A stretch of DNA of 48,383 nt from Paenibacillus ehimensis NBRC 15659 (GTDB lineage Bacteria > Bacillota > Bacilli > Paenibacillales > NBRC-103111). The notes beneath the pieces are model-generated. The model searched no databases, was not told the DNA's origin, and was given only the letters and a program-made list of their open reading frames with translations. The translations under genes and the position numbers were made by a program. How positions within the stretch are numbered: the first letter of the stretch is position 1; the number at the start of each line of letters is the position of its first letter. Below, in pieces: positions 27,247 through 34,553 of this stretch. Location: positions 1 through 48,383 of the forward strand of contig NZ_BILX01000048.1 in assembly GCF_004000785.1 (NCBI RefSeq). Reading direction: 5' to 3'.

Positions 27247-27275
27247 CGGACTTAGCTACCAGACTGGAGAACCTC

Positions 27276-27698
27276 ATGCGCTTGATGGGATTGGATTACG
27301 GGGACAAGACGATTGGCGTCGCCGTCAGCGACGAGCTCGGTTGGACCGCGCAGGGGCTTGAAGTGATCCGGCGAACGACTGAGGAGCGCGATATGGCCCG
27401 GCTTCGGGAGCTTATCGGGCAATACGGTGTCACGGAAATCGTCGTCGGCCTGCCGAAAAACATGAACAATACGATCGGTCCGCGTGGAGAAATTTGTATC
27501 GCATTTTCAGAGCAATTACATGAAACCCTACAATTGCCGGTGCATTTGTGGGATGAAAGGCTGACAACCGCGTCCGCCCAGCGCACGCTGCTCGAGGCGG
27601 ACGTCAGCCGCAAGAAACGAAAGCAGGTCATCGACAAGATGGCGGCCGCGCTAATTTTGCAAGGATATATGGATGCCCAATCCAACTCGAAGAGGTGA
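27276..27698 (+). CDS. ruvX: RuvX/YqgF family Holliday junction resolvase-like nuclease
   Basis: A 140-residue RNase H-fold protein of the YqgF/RuvX family, reported to take part in 16S rRNA 5'-end processing and proposed as a Holliday junction resolvase. The first acidic residue lies in MGLDYGDKTIGVAVSD. IVVGLPKNMNNTIGPR and VHLWDERLTTASAQR are the family motifs with the other catalytic acids. The C-terminal DKMAAALILQGYMD completes the fold. TGGAG lies about 8 nt before the ATG. The gene follows ireB after a long structured gap and is closely followed by a DUF1292 gene (6 nt), so these are co-transcribed. Confidence 0.94.
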   Translation: MRLMGLDYGDKTIGVAVSDELGWTAQGLEVIRRTTEERDMARLRELIGQYGVTEIVVGLPKNMNNTIGPRGEICIAFSEQLHETLQLPVHLWDERLTTASAQRTLLEADVSRKKRKQVIDKMAAALILQGYMDAQSNSKR

Positions 27699-27704
27699 AT
27701 AACG

Positions 27705-28031
27705 GTGACGGACAAAGATCAAGGTTCCAATCAGGAGCAGCTGCAGGAAGAGCCCGAAATTATTTACATTCCCGACGAAGAAGGCAACGAAGAAGAATTT
27801 GAAGTCATCATGAAGTTCGAAGTGGACGGCTCGGATAAAAAGTATATGATGGTTGTTCCTGTCGATGCCGACGAGGAATCCGATGAAGTGTATGCGTTCC
27901 GCTATGAAGAAGACGGCGATGATCTGCAGCTGTACACGATTGAGGACGAAGAAGAATGGAATATCGTGGAGGAAACGTTCAATACGCTGATGGACGAATT
28001 CGACGACGAGGAAGAAGAATCGTCCAAGTAA
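27705..28031 (+). CDS. yrzB: DUF1292 protein (YrzB family), first copy
   Basis: A very acidic 108-residue protein of the DUF1292/YrzB family, conserved next to ruvX in Bacillota; its function is unknown. The core is IYIPDEEGNEEEFEVIMKFE, then YMMVVPVDADEESDEVYAFR, and LQLYTIEDEEEWNIVEETFN. The C-terminus is a Glu/Asp tail. The start is GTG at 27705 with AGAGGTG upstream. A second DUF1292 gene lies 57 nt downstream, so this genome carries tandem paralogues where B. subtilis has one. A GC-rich hairpin separates them. Confidence 0.88.
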   Translation: MTDKDQGSNQEQLQEEPEIIYIPDEEGNEEEFEVIMKFEVDGSDKKYMMVVPVDADEESDEVYAFRYEEDGDDLQLYTIEDEEEWNIVEETFNTLMDEFDDEEEESSK

Positions 28032-28033
28032 GA

Positions 28034-28066
28034 CGGCGTCCGGCCTCCCGTCCGGGAGGCGCGCCG
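28034..28066 (+). other. GC-rich intercistronic hairpin between the two DUF1292 genes
   Basis: GCCTCCC (28043-28049) pairs with GGGAGGC (28054-28060), extended by CGGCG (28034-28038) / CGCCG (28062-28066). No T-run follows, so it is more likely an RNA-stability or translation-coupling element than a terminator. Confidence 0.5.
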
Positions 28067-28088
28067 GTTGCATAAGGAGGCTGGCACG

Positions 28089-28397
28089 TTGAATCCAAAT
28101 ATGGAAGCGACGCCGACCCGTCAGTTGCGGGAAACGTTCGGAGATGATATTATTTTGTATGACGAAGAGCAGGAATCCGTCGTCTATCGTATCGTCTCCG
28201 AATTGATCCTGGGCGATCAAGGGTATGCGATGCTTGAAAAAGCGAAGCCGGGCAAAGAAGACGAACCGGAAATTTACCGTGTGACACGGAAAGATGACGG
28301 GGAGCTTGAGCTTGAAACGATCGAAGACGACGATGAATGGGAAAACGTCTCCGAGCTTTTCGACGAATTGACTTTTCCGGCTGACGAACAGTTGTAG
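28089..28397 (+). CDS. DUF1292 protein, divergent second copy
   Basis: A 102-residue acidic protein related to the preceding YrzB-like protein. The shared core is recognisable (GDDIILYDEEQESVVYRIVS, then LGDQGYAMLEKAKPG, and LELETIEDDDEWENVSELFD), but the N-terminus (NPNMEATPTRQLRETFG) is different. The central strand has IYRVTRKDDG in place of the first copy's YAFRYEEDG. The start is TTG at 28089, 8 nt after AAGGAGG; an ATG at 28101 is a less likely alternative. The two copies probably arose by an old duplication. A strong terminator follows 28 nt after the stop. Confidence 0.85.
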   Translation: MNPNMEATPTRQLRETFGDDIILYDEEQESVVYRIVSELILGDQGYAMLEKAKPGKEDEPEIYRVTRKDDGELELETIEDDDEWENVSELFDELTFPADEQL

Positions 28398-28424
28398 CTT
28401 ACAACTTTTTTCTTAAGGAAGCCT

Positions 28425-28450
28425 GAGCGGAGATGATCCGCTCTTTTTCG
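28425..28450 (+). terminator. terminator after the ruvX-DUF1292 genes
   Basis: A perfect 7-bp stem, GAGCGGA (28425-28431) / TCCGCTC (28437-28443), is followed by TTTTTCG. Confidence 0.85.
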
Positions 28451-28482
28451 TTTGTTTGCGGAGATGTAAAAGGAGCGGCGCC

Positions 28483-29541
28483 GTGAAACGGGTATGGATT
28501 TGGGGAACAATAGGAATGGTTGCAATGGTGGCCGGAGCCGGGACAGGGTTTGGTTGGTATGTGACCCGCTCGCTTCAGCCGATGCCGGCTTCGGAGACGG
28601 AGCAGCGCATTTCGCTGCCGCCGGGCACCGGAACGGGTCAGCTGGCTGCTGAATTGGAGAACAAGGGGATTATTCGCAGCGCCCGCGTTTTTACGTGGTA
28701 CTTGAAATACAAGCAGGAAGGCGGCCGTTTCCAAGCGGGCGAGTACGCTATGACGCCCGGGCTGTCGCCGGACGAGATTATCGAACGTCTTAACCGCGGA
28801 GATACGGTTAAGGAAGCCGGCATCCGGCTGACGGTTCCTGAGGGCTTTACGGTGCGTCAGATCGCGGAAAAGCTGCAGCAGCAGGAAGGCGTTGACCTGT
28901 TGCAGTTCATGCACCTTGTCCAGAGCTACAAGGGTCCGGAAGGCTCCGCAGCGGCGCAAATTCCGGCCGACACGTCCTTGCGGTCCCGTCTCGAAGGCTA
29001 TTTGTTTCCGGAAACGTATGAATGGAAAAAGGGTACGAGTCCGCAAGAGATGATCGAGACGATGACGGAGGAGCTGGACAAAAAGCTCGGGCAGCTGCCG
29101 CAGGATTGGAAGCAGACCTTGGCCCGGCGCGGCTTGACCGTGCATCAGATGCTGACGCTGGCCTCGCTCATCGAGCGCGAGGTAGTTGTTGAAGACGAGC
29201 GCGCACTCGTCAGCGGCGTGATTCATAACCGCTTAAAGCAGGGCATGCCGCTGCAAATCGATGCGACTGTGCAGTATTTGTTCGACAAACCGAAGGAACG
29301 GTTGTTCGAGAAGGATTTGCAGATTCAAAGTCCTTATAATACGTATTTGAATAAAGGACTGCCGCCCGGACCGATTGCAAGTCCGAGCCTCGCCTCGATC
29401 AAAGCGGCGATTTATCCGGCAGAGACCAAATATTTGTTTTATGTAACCAAGAAGGACGGAACCAAGGCCCATTTGTTTGCGGAAACGTTCGAGCAGCATA
29501 AGAAGAATATTGCGGAGAGCGCCAAAAGTGCCAAGCCGTAA
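28483..29541 (+). CDS. mltG: endolytic peptidoglycan transglycosylase MltG
   Basis: A 352-residue YceG/MltG family lytic transglycosylase, which cleaves nascent glycan strands and sets their length. One membrane anchor at residues 3-25 is followed by a LysM-like part (ISLPPGTGTGQLAAELENKG, with GEYAMTPGLSPDEIIERLN). The catalytic domain contains LEGYLFPETYEW, the catalytic Glu in TLASLIEREV, and VSGVIHNRLKQGMPLQID. YNTYLNKGLPPGPIASPS is a further signature. The start is GTG at 28483, 7 nt after AAAAGGAG. In B. subtilis yrrL(mltG) is followed by yrrM(trmR); here the U32 genes follow directly. Confidence 0.95.
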   Translation: MKRVWIWGTIGMVAMVAGAGTGFGWYVTRSLQPMPASETEQRISLPPGTGTGQLAAELENKGIIRSARVFTWYLKYKQEGGRFQAGEYAMTPGLSPDEIIERLNRGDTVKEAGIRLTVPEGFTVRQIAEKLQQQEGVDLLQFMHLVQSYKGPEGSAAAQIPADTSLRSRLEGYLFPETYEWKKGTSPQEMIETMTEELDKKLGQLPQDWKQTLARRGLTVHQMLTLASLIEREVVVEDERALVSGVIHNRLKQGMPLQIDATVQYLFDKPKERLFEKDLQIQSPYNTYLNKGLPPGPIASPSLASIKAAIYPAETKYLFYVTKKDGTKAHLFAETFEQHKKNIAESAKSAKP

Positions 29542-29576
29542 AGCTTTACCATGTGAGGAGAAGGTGAGCAGGACAG

Positions 29577-30518
29577 ATGAAAAAACCGGAACTGTTGATT
29601 TCGGCCGGATCGTCCGCAGAAGCGAAGCGGTATATCGAGGCAGGGGCGGACGCCGTCCTCGTAGGCGAGCACCGCTTCGGCCTGCGGCTGCCGGGGGAAA
29701 TAACGGCAGATGAGCTGGCATCGCTCGCTTCGTGGGCGCATGAACACGGAGCCAAAGTGTACGCAGCCGTCAACAATATTATGGATAACGATTTGCTGCC
29801 CGAGCTGGAGAAGTATGTGGGCCGGCTGCAGCAATCGGGTGTCGACGGTATCGTCTTCGGCGATCCGGCCGTGCTGATGGCGGTTCGCAGCTCCGCGCCC
29901 GGCATGCGTTTGCATTGGAACGCGGAGATGACCTCCACCAACTATGCGACGGCTAAATATTGGGCAAGCAAAGGGGCGGCCCGCATGGTGCTGGCCCGCG
30001 AGCTGAACCTGGAAGAGACGCTGGAAATTGCGCGCCAGCTTGATGGCTCGATGGAAGTGGAAGTGCAGGTGCACGGCATCACGAATATTTATCATTCGAA
30101 GCGTAGCCTGCTGACCAACTATAAGGAGCATCAGGGGCGTCCCCAAGAGCTTGAAAAGCTGGAGCTGGATAAAGAGGAAGGCTTGTTCCTGATCGAGCAG
30201 GAGCGGCCGAACGAACGATATCCGATCTATGAGGATGCCAACGGCACTCATATTATGAGCTCGGATGACATCTGTATGCTGGACAGCCTGCATGAGCTAA
30301 TGGAAGGCGGCATCGACAGCTTTAAGCTGGAGGCGCTGCTGAAATCGCCGGAGTATAATGAAGCGGTTGTTCGCGGTTACCGGCAAGCGATAGATGCGTA
30401 TACGGCGAATCCGGACGGCTATGAGTTTCAAGAGGAGTGGCTGGAACCCATCCGCGCGCTGCAGGATGAACGGCGCGAGCTGACGTACGGATTCTTTTTC
30501 AAAGAGCAGGTTTATTAA
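29577..30518 (+). CDS. yrrN: U32 family protein YrrN, tRNA 5-hydroxyuridine synthesis (TrhP1-type)
   Basis: A 313-residue U32-family protein, the smaller partner of the pair YrrN/YrrO. In B. subtilis both genes are needed for 5-hydroxyuridine at the wobble position of tRNA (prephenate-dependent TrhP route). The protein starts with PELLISAGSSAEAKRYIEAG and has ADAVLVGEHRFGLR, the family's TIM-barrel beginning. VQVHGITNIYHSKRSLLTNY replaces the cysteine-containing motif seen in the larger subunit, and SSDDICMLDSLHELMEGGID follows. The start is ATG at 29577, 35 nt after mltG. It lies 33 nt before yrrO, so the pair forms one unit. Confidence 0.88.
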   Translation: MKKPELLISAGSSAEAKRYIEAGADAVLVGEHRFGLRLPGEITADELASLASWAHEHGAKVYAAVNNIMDNDLLPELEKYVGRLQQSGVDGIVFGDPAVLMAVRSSAPGMRLHWNAEMTSTNYATAKYWASKGAARMVLARELNLEETLEIARQLDGSMEVEVQVHGITNIYHSKRSLLTNYKEHQGRPQELEKLELDKEEGLFLIEQERPNERYPIYEDANGTHIMSSDDICMLDSLHELMEGGIDSFKLEALLKSPEYNEAVVRGYRQAIDAYTANPDGYEFQEEWLEPIRALQDERRELTYGFFFKEQVY

Positions 30519-30551
30519 TACGATCCCAACAGATAAGCGAGGTGGAATATC

Positions 30552-31841
30552 ATGACATTGTTGAAGCAAGAGCTGCTCGGCAAGCGAGTGCGGTTCGAGA
30601 AGCCTGAGCTGCTCGCGCCGGCAGGAAGCTTGGAAAAGCTGAAATTCGCCGTTCATTACGGGGCGGATGCGGTTTATATCGGCGGGCAGCAATACGGCTT
30701 GCGGTCGAACGCGGACAACTTCACCTTCGAGGAAATGCGGGAAGGGGTCGAGTTTGCGGAGAAATACGGCGCCAAAGTATTCGTCGCAACGAATATTTAT
30801 GCCCACAATGAAGATTTGTCGGGCCTGGAGGATTATCTTCGGGGCATTCAGGATGCGGGTGTGCATGCCATCATCGTGGCGGACCCGATTATTATCGAGA
30901 CGTGCAAGCGCGCGGCTCCGAAGCTGGAAATTCACCTGAGCACCCAACAGTCCACCATGAATCGGCAGGCCGTGCAGTTCTGGAAAGAAGAAGGCATTGA
31001 CCGGGTCGTGCTTGCTCGCGAGGCAACCATGGAAGAAATCGTCGAGATCAAGACGCACGTCGATATGGAGATCGAAGTCTTCGTGCACGGGGCGATGTGC
31101 AGCTCCTATTCGGGACGGTGCGTCCTGTCGAATCATTTTACGGACCGCGACTCGAACCGCGGCGGCTGTTCGCAGTCCTGCCGCTGGAAATATGATTTGT
31201 TTGCTACCGAAGAAGAACTGAACGGACCGCAGATCGGGATCAAGGAAATTCCTCTGTTTCAATCGGGTGACAATCCGTTCTCGATGAGCTCGAAGGATCT
31301 GTGCATGATCGAGCATGTCCCCGAGCTGATTCGCGCCGGGGTCGACAGCTTTAAAATCGAAGGACGCATGAAGAGCGTTCACTATGTGGCCACGGTCGTC
31401 AATGCGTATCGTCAGGCGATCGATGCGTATTTTGCCGATCCGGAGCATTACGAGATGAAGCCGGAATGGCTGTACGAGATTCAGAAGGCCGCTAACCGTC
31501 CGCTCAATACCGGCTTTTTCTACGACCGTCCGGGGCATGAGGACCACATCTTCGAGCCCGAGGACAAGGCGGCTCCGTACGACTTTGTCGGCGTTGTGAT
31601 GGAGTACGACGAAGCGACGCAGACCGCGCTCATTCAGCAGCGGAACCATTTTAAACCAGGGCAGGAAGTCGAGTTCTTCGGTCCGAAGGGCACCTTCTTC
31701 AAGCAATCGGTTGGCGAGCTGCACGATGAAGAGGGCAAATCGCTCGACGCTGCGCGGCATCCGCTGCAGCTCATCCGGATGAAGGTGGAGCAGCCGGTTC
31801 GTCCGTTTGATATGATGCGCAAAAAAATGAGAAATTCGTAA
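30552..31841 (+). CDS. yrrO: U32 family protein YrrO, tRNA 5-hydroxyuridine synthesis (TrhP2-type)
   Basis: A 429-residue U32 protein, partner of YrrN. The U32 signature EVFVHGAMCSSYSGRCVLSN, followed by a Cys-containing NRGGCSQSCRW, provides conserved cysteines thought to hold an Fe-S cluster. The N-terminus (FEKPELLAPAGSLEKLKFAV) begins the TIM barrel. A C-terminal beta-barrel (about residues 340-420, YDFVGVVMEYDEATQTALIQ) is present only in the larger type. GAGGTGG lies upstream of the ATG. In B. subtilis udk and greA follow; here a strong terminator and then a chemoreceptor gene follow. Confidence 0.92.
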   Translation: MTLLKQELLGKRVRFEKPELLAPAGSLEKLKFAVHYGADAVYIGGQQYGLRSNADNFTFEEMREGVEFAEKYGAKVFVATNIYAHNEDLSGLEDYLRGIQDAGVHAIIVADPIIIETCKRAAPKLEIHLSTQQSTMNRQAVQFWKEEGIDRVVLAREATMEEIVEIKTHVDMEIEVFVHGAMCSSYSGRCVLSNHFTDRDSNRGGCSQSCRWKYDLFATEEELNGPQIGIKEIPLFQSGDNPFSMSSKDLCMIEHVPELIRAGVDSFKIEGRMKSVHYVATVVNAYRQAIDAYFADPEHYEMKPEWLYEIQKAANRPLNTGFFYDRPGHEDHIFEPEDKAAPYDFVGVVMEYDEATQTALIQQRNHFKPGQEVEFFGPKGTFFKQSVGELHDEEGKSLDAARHPLQLIRMKVEQPVRPFDMMRKKMRNS

Positions 31842-31869
31842 ATTGCCGTGGCATAACCGCCGCTTGACG

Positions 31870-31900
31870 AGGCTCCGTCCCTTAGGGACGGGGCTTTTTT
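31870..31900 (+). terminator. terminator of the mltG-yrrN-yrrO operon
   Basis: The arms GCTCCGTCCC (31872-31881) and GGGACGGGGC (31885-31894) pair with one G-U pair and a 3-nt loop; six T follow. Confidence 0.92.
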
Positions 31901-32258
31901 GCGTTTGCAGCATAATCCAAGGTCAGGACGATTGGGTATAAAAGCCGATTTATCCCGGTGTGAAAAGTCGTTCTAATGGCCCAAGAATGCGCCTTTGGTC
32001 ATGCAGTCGCATTTTTTGTTAAAATATCTATAACATTTTACCTACTTGGTCCCGATATAGATAAAGATAATCTCTTTTTATAATTAAAAGTTTATATATT
32101 TCGTAAGACGATTATGAATTGAGGCGGTGGAACTAATATTTTTTCGATCGCAACCCGATGAACTAGAGGGAATTTGACATTTCATGTCGAATACCAAGAT
32201 TAACCGGTTAAATGCTTGCATAATGACCAAACTAATACATATCTAGGTGGTGTTTCCT
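31901..32258 (+). other. AT-rich intergenic leader before the chemoreceptor gene
   Basis: No gene is supported in this stretch of about 360 bp. It is markedly more AT-rich than its surroundings. It holds TTGACA at 32174-32179 (poor -10, AGATTA, 17 bp later), TATAAT at 32079-32084 and CATAAT at 32219-32224, none with a clear partner hexamer. No sigma-D promoter (TAAA-N15-GCCGATAT) is visible, although such promoters are usual for chemoreceptors. Confidence 0.5.
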
Positions 32259-34436
32259 GTGAAGGATCAATGGTCTTCACTTAAAGCCAGCCTGCAAAAA
32301 GCCGGCAAATCGTTGAAAAATAGGCTCTCCAATTCGTCCGATCCGAATCATCCCCAAGCTTCGCGTGCTTCTAAAGTCTTGGATTCGGTGAAGGAAGTAG
32401 GTCTTATGAACTTGTTAAGATCAGTAGGGGGTAAGCTGTTCCTTATCTTTTTTATCAGCATCTTGTTTTTCGTGTTGACCGTAGGTCTGACTTCTTATAA
32501 CATCTCCAAAGGAGTTATTCAGAGAAAGGTGGCCGATGCGTCGGAAGGCACCATTACGCAAGCCGGGCAGAAGCTCGATCTGCTCTATGCCACCTACGAA
32601 GACTTGTCGATGCAAATTTTGCTGGACGAAGATTTGAAAAAGCTGCTTTCGGATATGGAAAACGTGAACAAAAACAGCTACGATTTTCTCCAACTCCGGC
32701 AAAAGCTTGGCGACAAGCTGAACGTTTATTCCTACTCGAACAAAACGCTGAAATCGATTTATCTGTTCAAAGCGAGCGGGGAACCCGTGGCTTCGGCCGG
32801 CTCGGCAATGAATAAAGAAAGTCTGGCGCAGGAAGATTGGTTCAAAAAGATCGTCGAAGCCAACGGCAAAGCGACCTGGCTGGAATCCAGGGCGAAGGGC
32901 TACTCCGATTCGCTCGGCAACGCGGGTACAGCTTCGTTCGGCTTGGGCCGCGTGCTGAAGAATACGACGACCAATGCCGTACAGTCCGTGCTTCTGTTGG
33001 AAATCAATCTGGAGGCCGTTGGAAAAGAGCTCAGCCAAATCTCGATGGGCGAAGGCGGAAAAACGGTCATCGTCGCACCTGACATGAACTACATCTACAG
33101 CCATGACGTTGCGGAAATCGGCAAACCGAGCGATTTTGGGTTAACAAAGGAAGCCTTTGCCGAAGACAAAGGAAAGCTGCAGAACAGCCAACACGACATG
33201 CAGCTCGTTTATTTCAAATCAGCCAAAACGAATTGGCTCTTGGTCGGCGCGATGCCGGTGGCGGAGCTGGTGAAGGATGCGGGGGTCATCTTCGGGATGA
33301 CTTGGCTGATGGCCTTTGTGGCGATGATTATCGCGGTTGTGATCGGATACTTCATCGTACGAATGATCGGACGTCCTGTCGTACAGCTCCGCAACTTGAT
33401 GAAAGAAGGGGAGCAGGGCAATCTGAAGGTACGGATGACCGTCACGAGCCAGGACGAGATCGGGCAGCTCGGTCAAAGCTTCAACCAGATGATGGAGAAA
33501 ATTACGACGCTGGTGCAGCAGACGAATCATTCCGCTCAAGAGGTGCTGCAAACGGCGGCGAGCTTATCGGACGCTTCGAAGAAAACGGCTACGTCGGCTA
33601 AAGAGATCGCCGTCGCTACCGAAGAAATCGCCAGCGGCGCATCCAGCTTGGCTGTAGAATCCGAGCGAGGCAACGAGCTGACGCACAATATCGGCATGCA
33701 GATGAAGAGCGTGGTCGACGCCAACATCGTCATGGGGTCCGCGGCTTCGGAGGTTCAAGCATCAAGTAAGCAAGGGATCGAGTATATGTCCGAGCTGATC
33801 GGCAAAACGAACGCAACGGAAGCGATGACCCGTTCGATGGTCGAGAAGGTTGATAACCTGAAGGAAAGCACCCGCTCCATCCGCAAAATTCTGGACGTGC
33901 TCAGCAACATGACGAAGCAAACGAACATTTTGTCGTTGAATGCTACGATTGAAGCGGCCCGGGCCGGTGCGGCGGGGAAAGGCTTCATGGTCGTTGCGGA
34001 CGAGATCCGCAAGCTGGCCGATCAATCCAGACAATCGATCGCGATCGTCGGCCAAATTACCGAAACAATCCAGAAGGAAATTGACGAGACGGTTAACGTG
34101 CTTTCGCAGGCTTATCCAATTTTTCAGGAGCAGATCGAATCCGTGAAAGAAGCCGATTCGATCTTTAAGCAAGTCGATTCGCAGATGGGCGAATTCATTG
34201 AACGGTTGTCCGAAGTAACGGAGTCGATCAGCGAGCTTGAAGCGTCGCAGATGGTGCTCAGCGATGCGATGTCCAACGTCAGCGCCGTGGCCGAAGAATC
34301 GTCCGCGACATCGCAAGAGGTGGCATCCTTGAGCTCGGAGCAGATGAGTATCAGCTCCGGTCTCGTGAAGCTGTCCGACAGTCTCGAAGAGCTGTCGAAT
34401 TCGTTGAAGGAACAGTTATCGAAATTCCAAGTGTAA
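32259..34436 (+). CDS. methyl-accepting chemotaxis protein
   Basis: A 725-residue transmembrane chemoreceptor. A cytoplasmic N-terminal extension of about 55 polar, basic residues precedes TM1 (59-80, [20 protein letters not shown]). The extracellular part up to about residue 345 is probably a Cache-type sensor. TM2 ([20 protein letters not shown]) leads to a HAMP domain ([18 protein letters not shown]). The signalling hairpin tip [20 protein letters not shown], continued by [13 protein letters not shown], is the CheW/CheA contact region. It lacks a C-terminal CheR pentapeptide. GTG at 32259 has AGGTGG 8 nt upstream; GTG at 32247 overlaps that site. No chemotaxis gene is next to it. The ligand is unknown. 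Confidence 0.93.
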   Translation: MKDQWSSLKASLQKAGKSLKNRLSNSSDPNHPQASRASKVLDSVKEVGLMNLLRSVGGKLFLIFFISILFFVLTVGLTSYNISKGVIQRKVADASEGTITQAGQKLDLLYATYEDLSMQILLDEDLKKLLSDMENVNKNSYDFLQLRQKLGDKLNVYSYSNKTLKSIYLFKASGEPVASAGSAMNKESLAQEDWFKKIVEANGKATWLESRAKGYSDSLGNAGTASFGLGRVLKNTTTNAVQSVLLLEINLEAVGKELSQISMGEGGKTVIVAPDMNYIYSHDVAEIGKPSDFGLTKEAFAEDKGKLQNSQHDMQLVYFKSAKTNWLLVGAMPVAELVKDAGVIFGMTWLMAFVAMIIAVVIGYFIVRMIGRPVVQLRNLMKEGEQGNLKVRMTVTSQDEIGQLGQSFNQMMEKITTLVQQTNHSAQEVLQTAASLSDASKKTATSAKEIAVATEEIASGASSLAVESERGNELTHNIGMQMKSVVDANIVMGSAASEVQASSKQGIEYMSELIGKTNATEAMTRSMVEKVDNLKESTRSIRKILDVLSNMTKQTNILSLNATIEAARAGAAGKGFMVVADEIRKLADQSRQSIAIVGQITETIQKEIDETVNVLSQAYPIFQEQIESVKEADSIFKQVDSQMGEFIERLSEVTESISELEASQMVLSDAMSNVSAVAEESSATSQEVASLSSEQMSISSGLVKLSDSLEELSNSLKEQLSKFQV

Positions 34437-34450
34437 GGCAAGTTTGCACG

Positions 34451-34480
34451 GCGTCTTCTCTCTCGGGGAAGGCGCTTTTT
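34451..34480 (+). terminator. terminator after the chemoreceptor gene
   Basis: GCGTCTTC (34451-34458) pairs with GAAGGCGC (34468-34475) with one G-U pair; TTTTTGC follows. Confidence 0.82.
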
Positions 34481-34553
34481 GCTTAGGTCGTTTGCAGTGG
34501 ACGGTTCCTGACCATACTTGTATCATCATACAAGGTGCTGGCAGGTGCTCGGG

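Noticed and set aside
31945..32000. Possible sigma-54 promoter (TGGCCC ... TGCG) before the chemoreceptor gene
   Set aside because: The GG-to-GC distance is 9 bp, not the required 10, and no sigma-54 activator gene is nearby.
32185..32191. TGTCGAA (Spo0A box) before the chemoreceptor gene, and its complement at 45602-45608 before pdhA
   Set aside because: A 7-base motif is expected about six times in a window of this size on both strands, and neither site is paired with another box.
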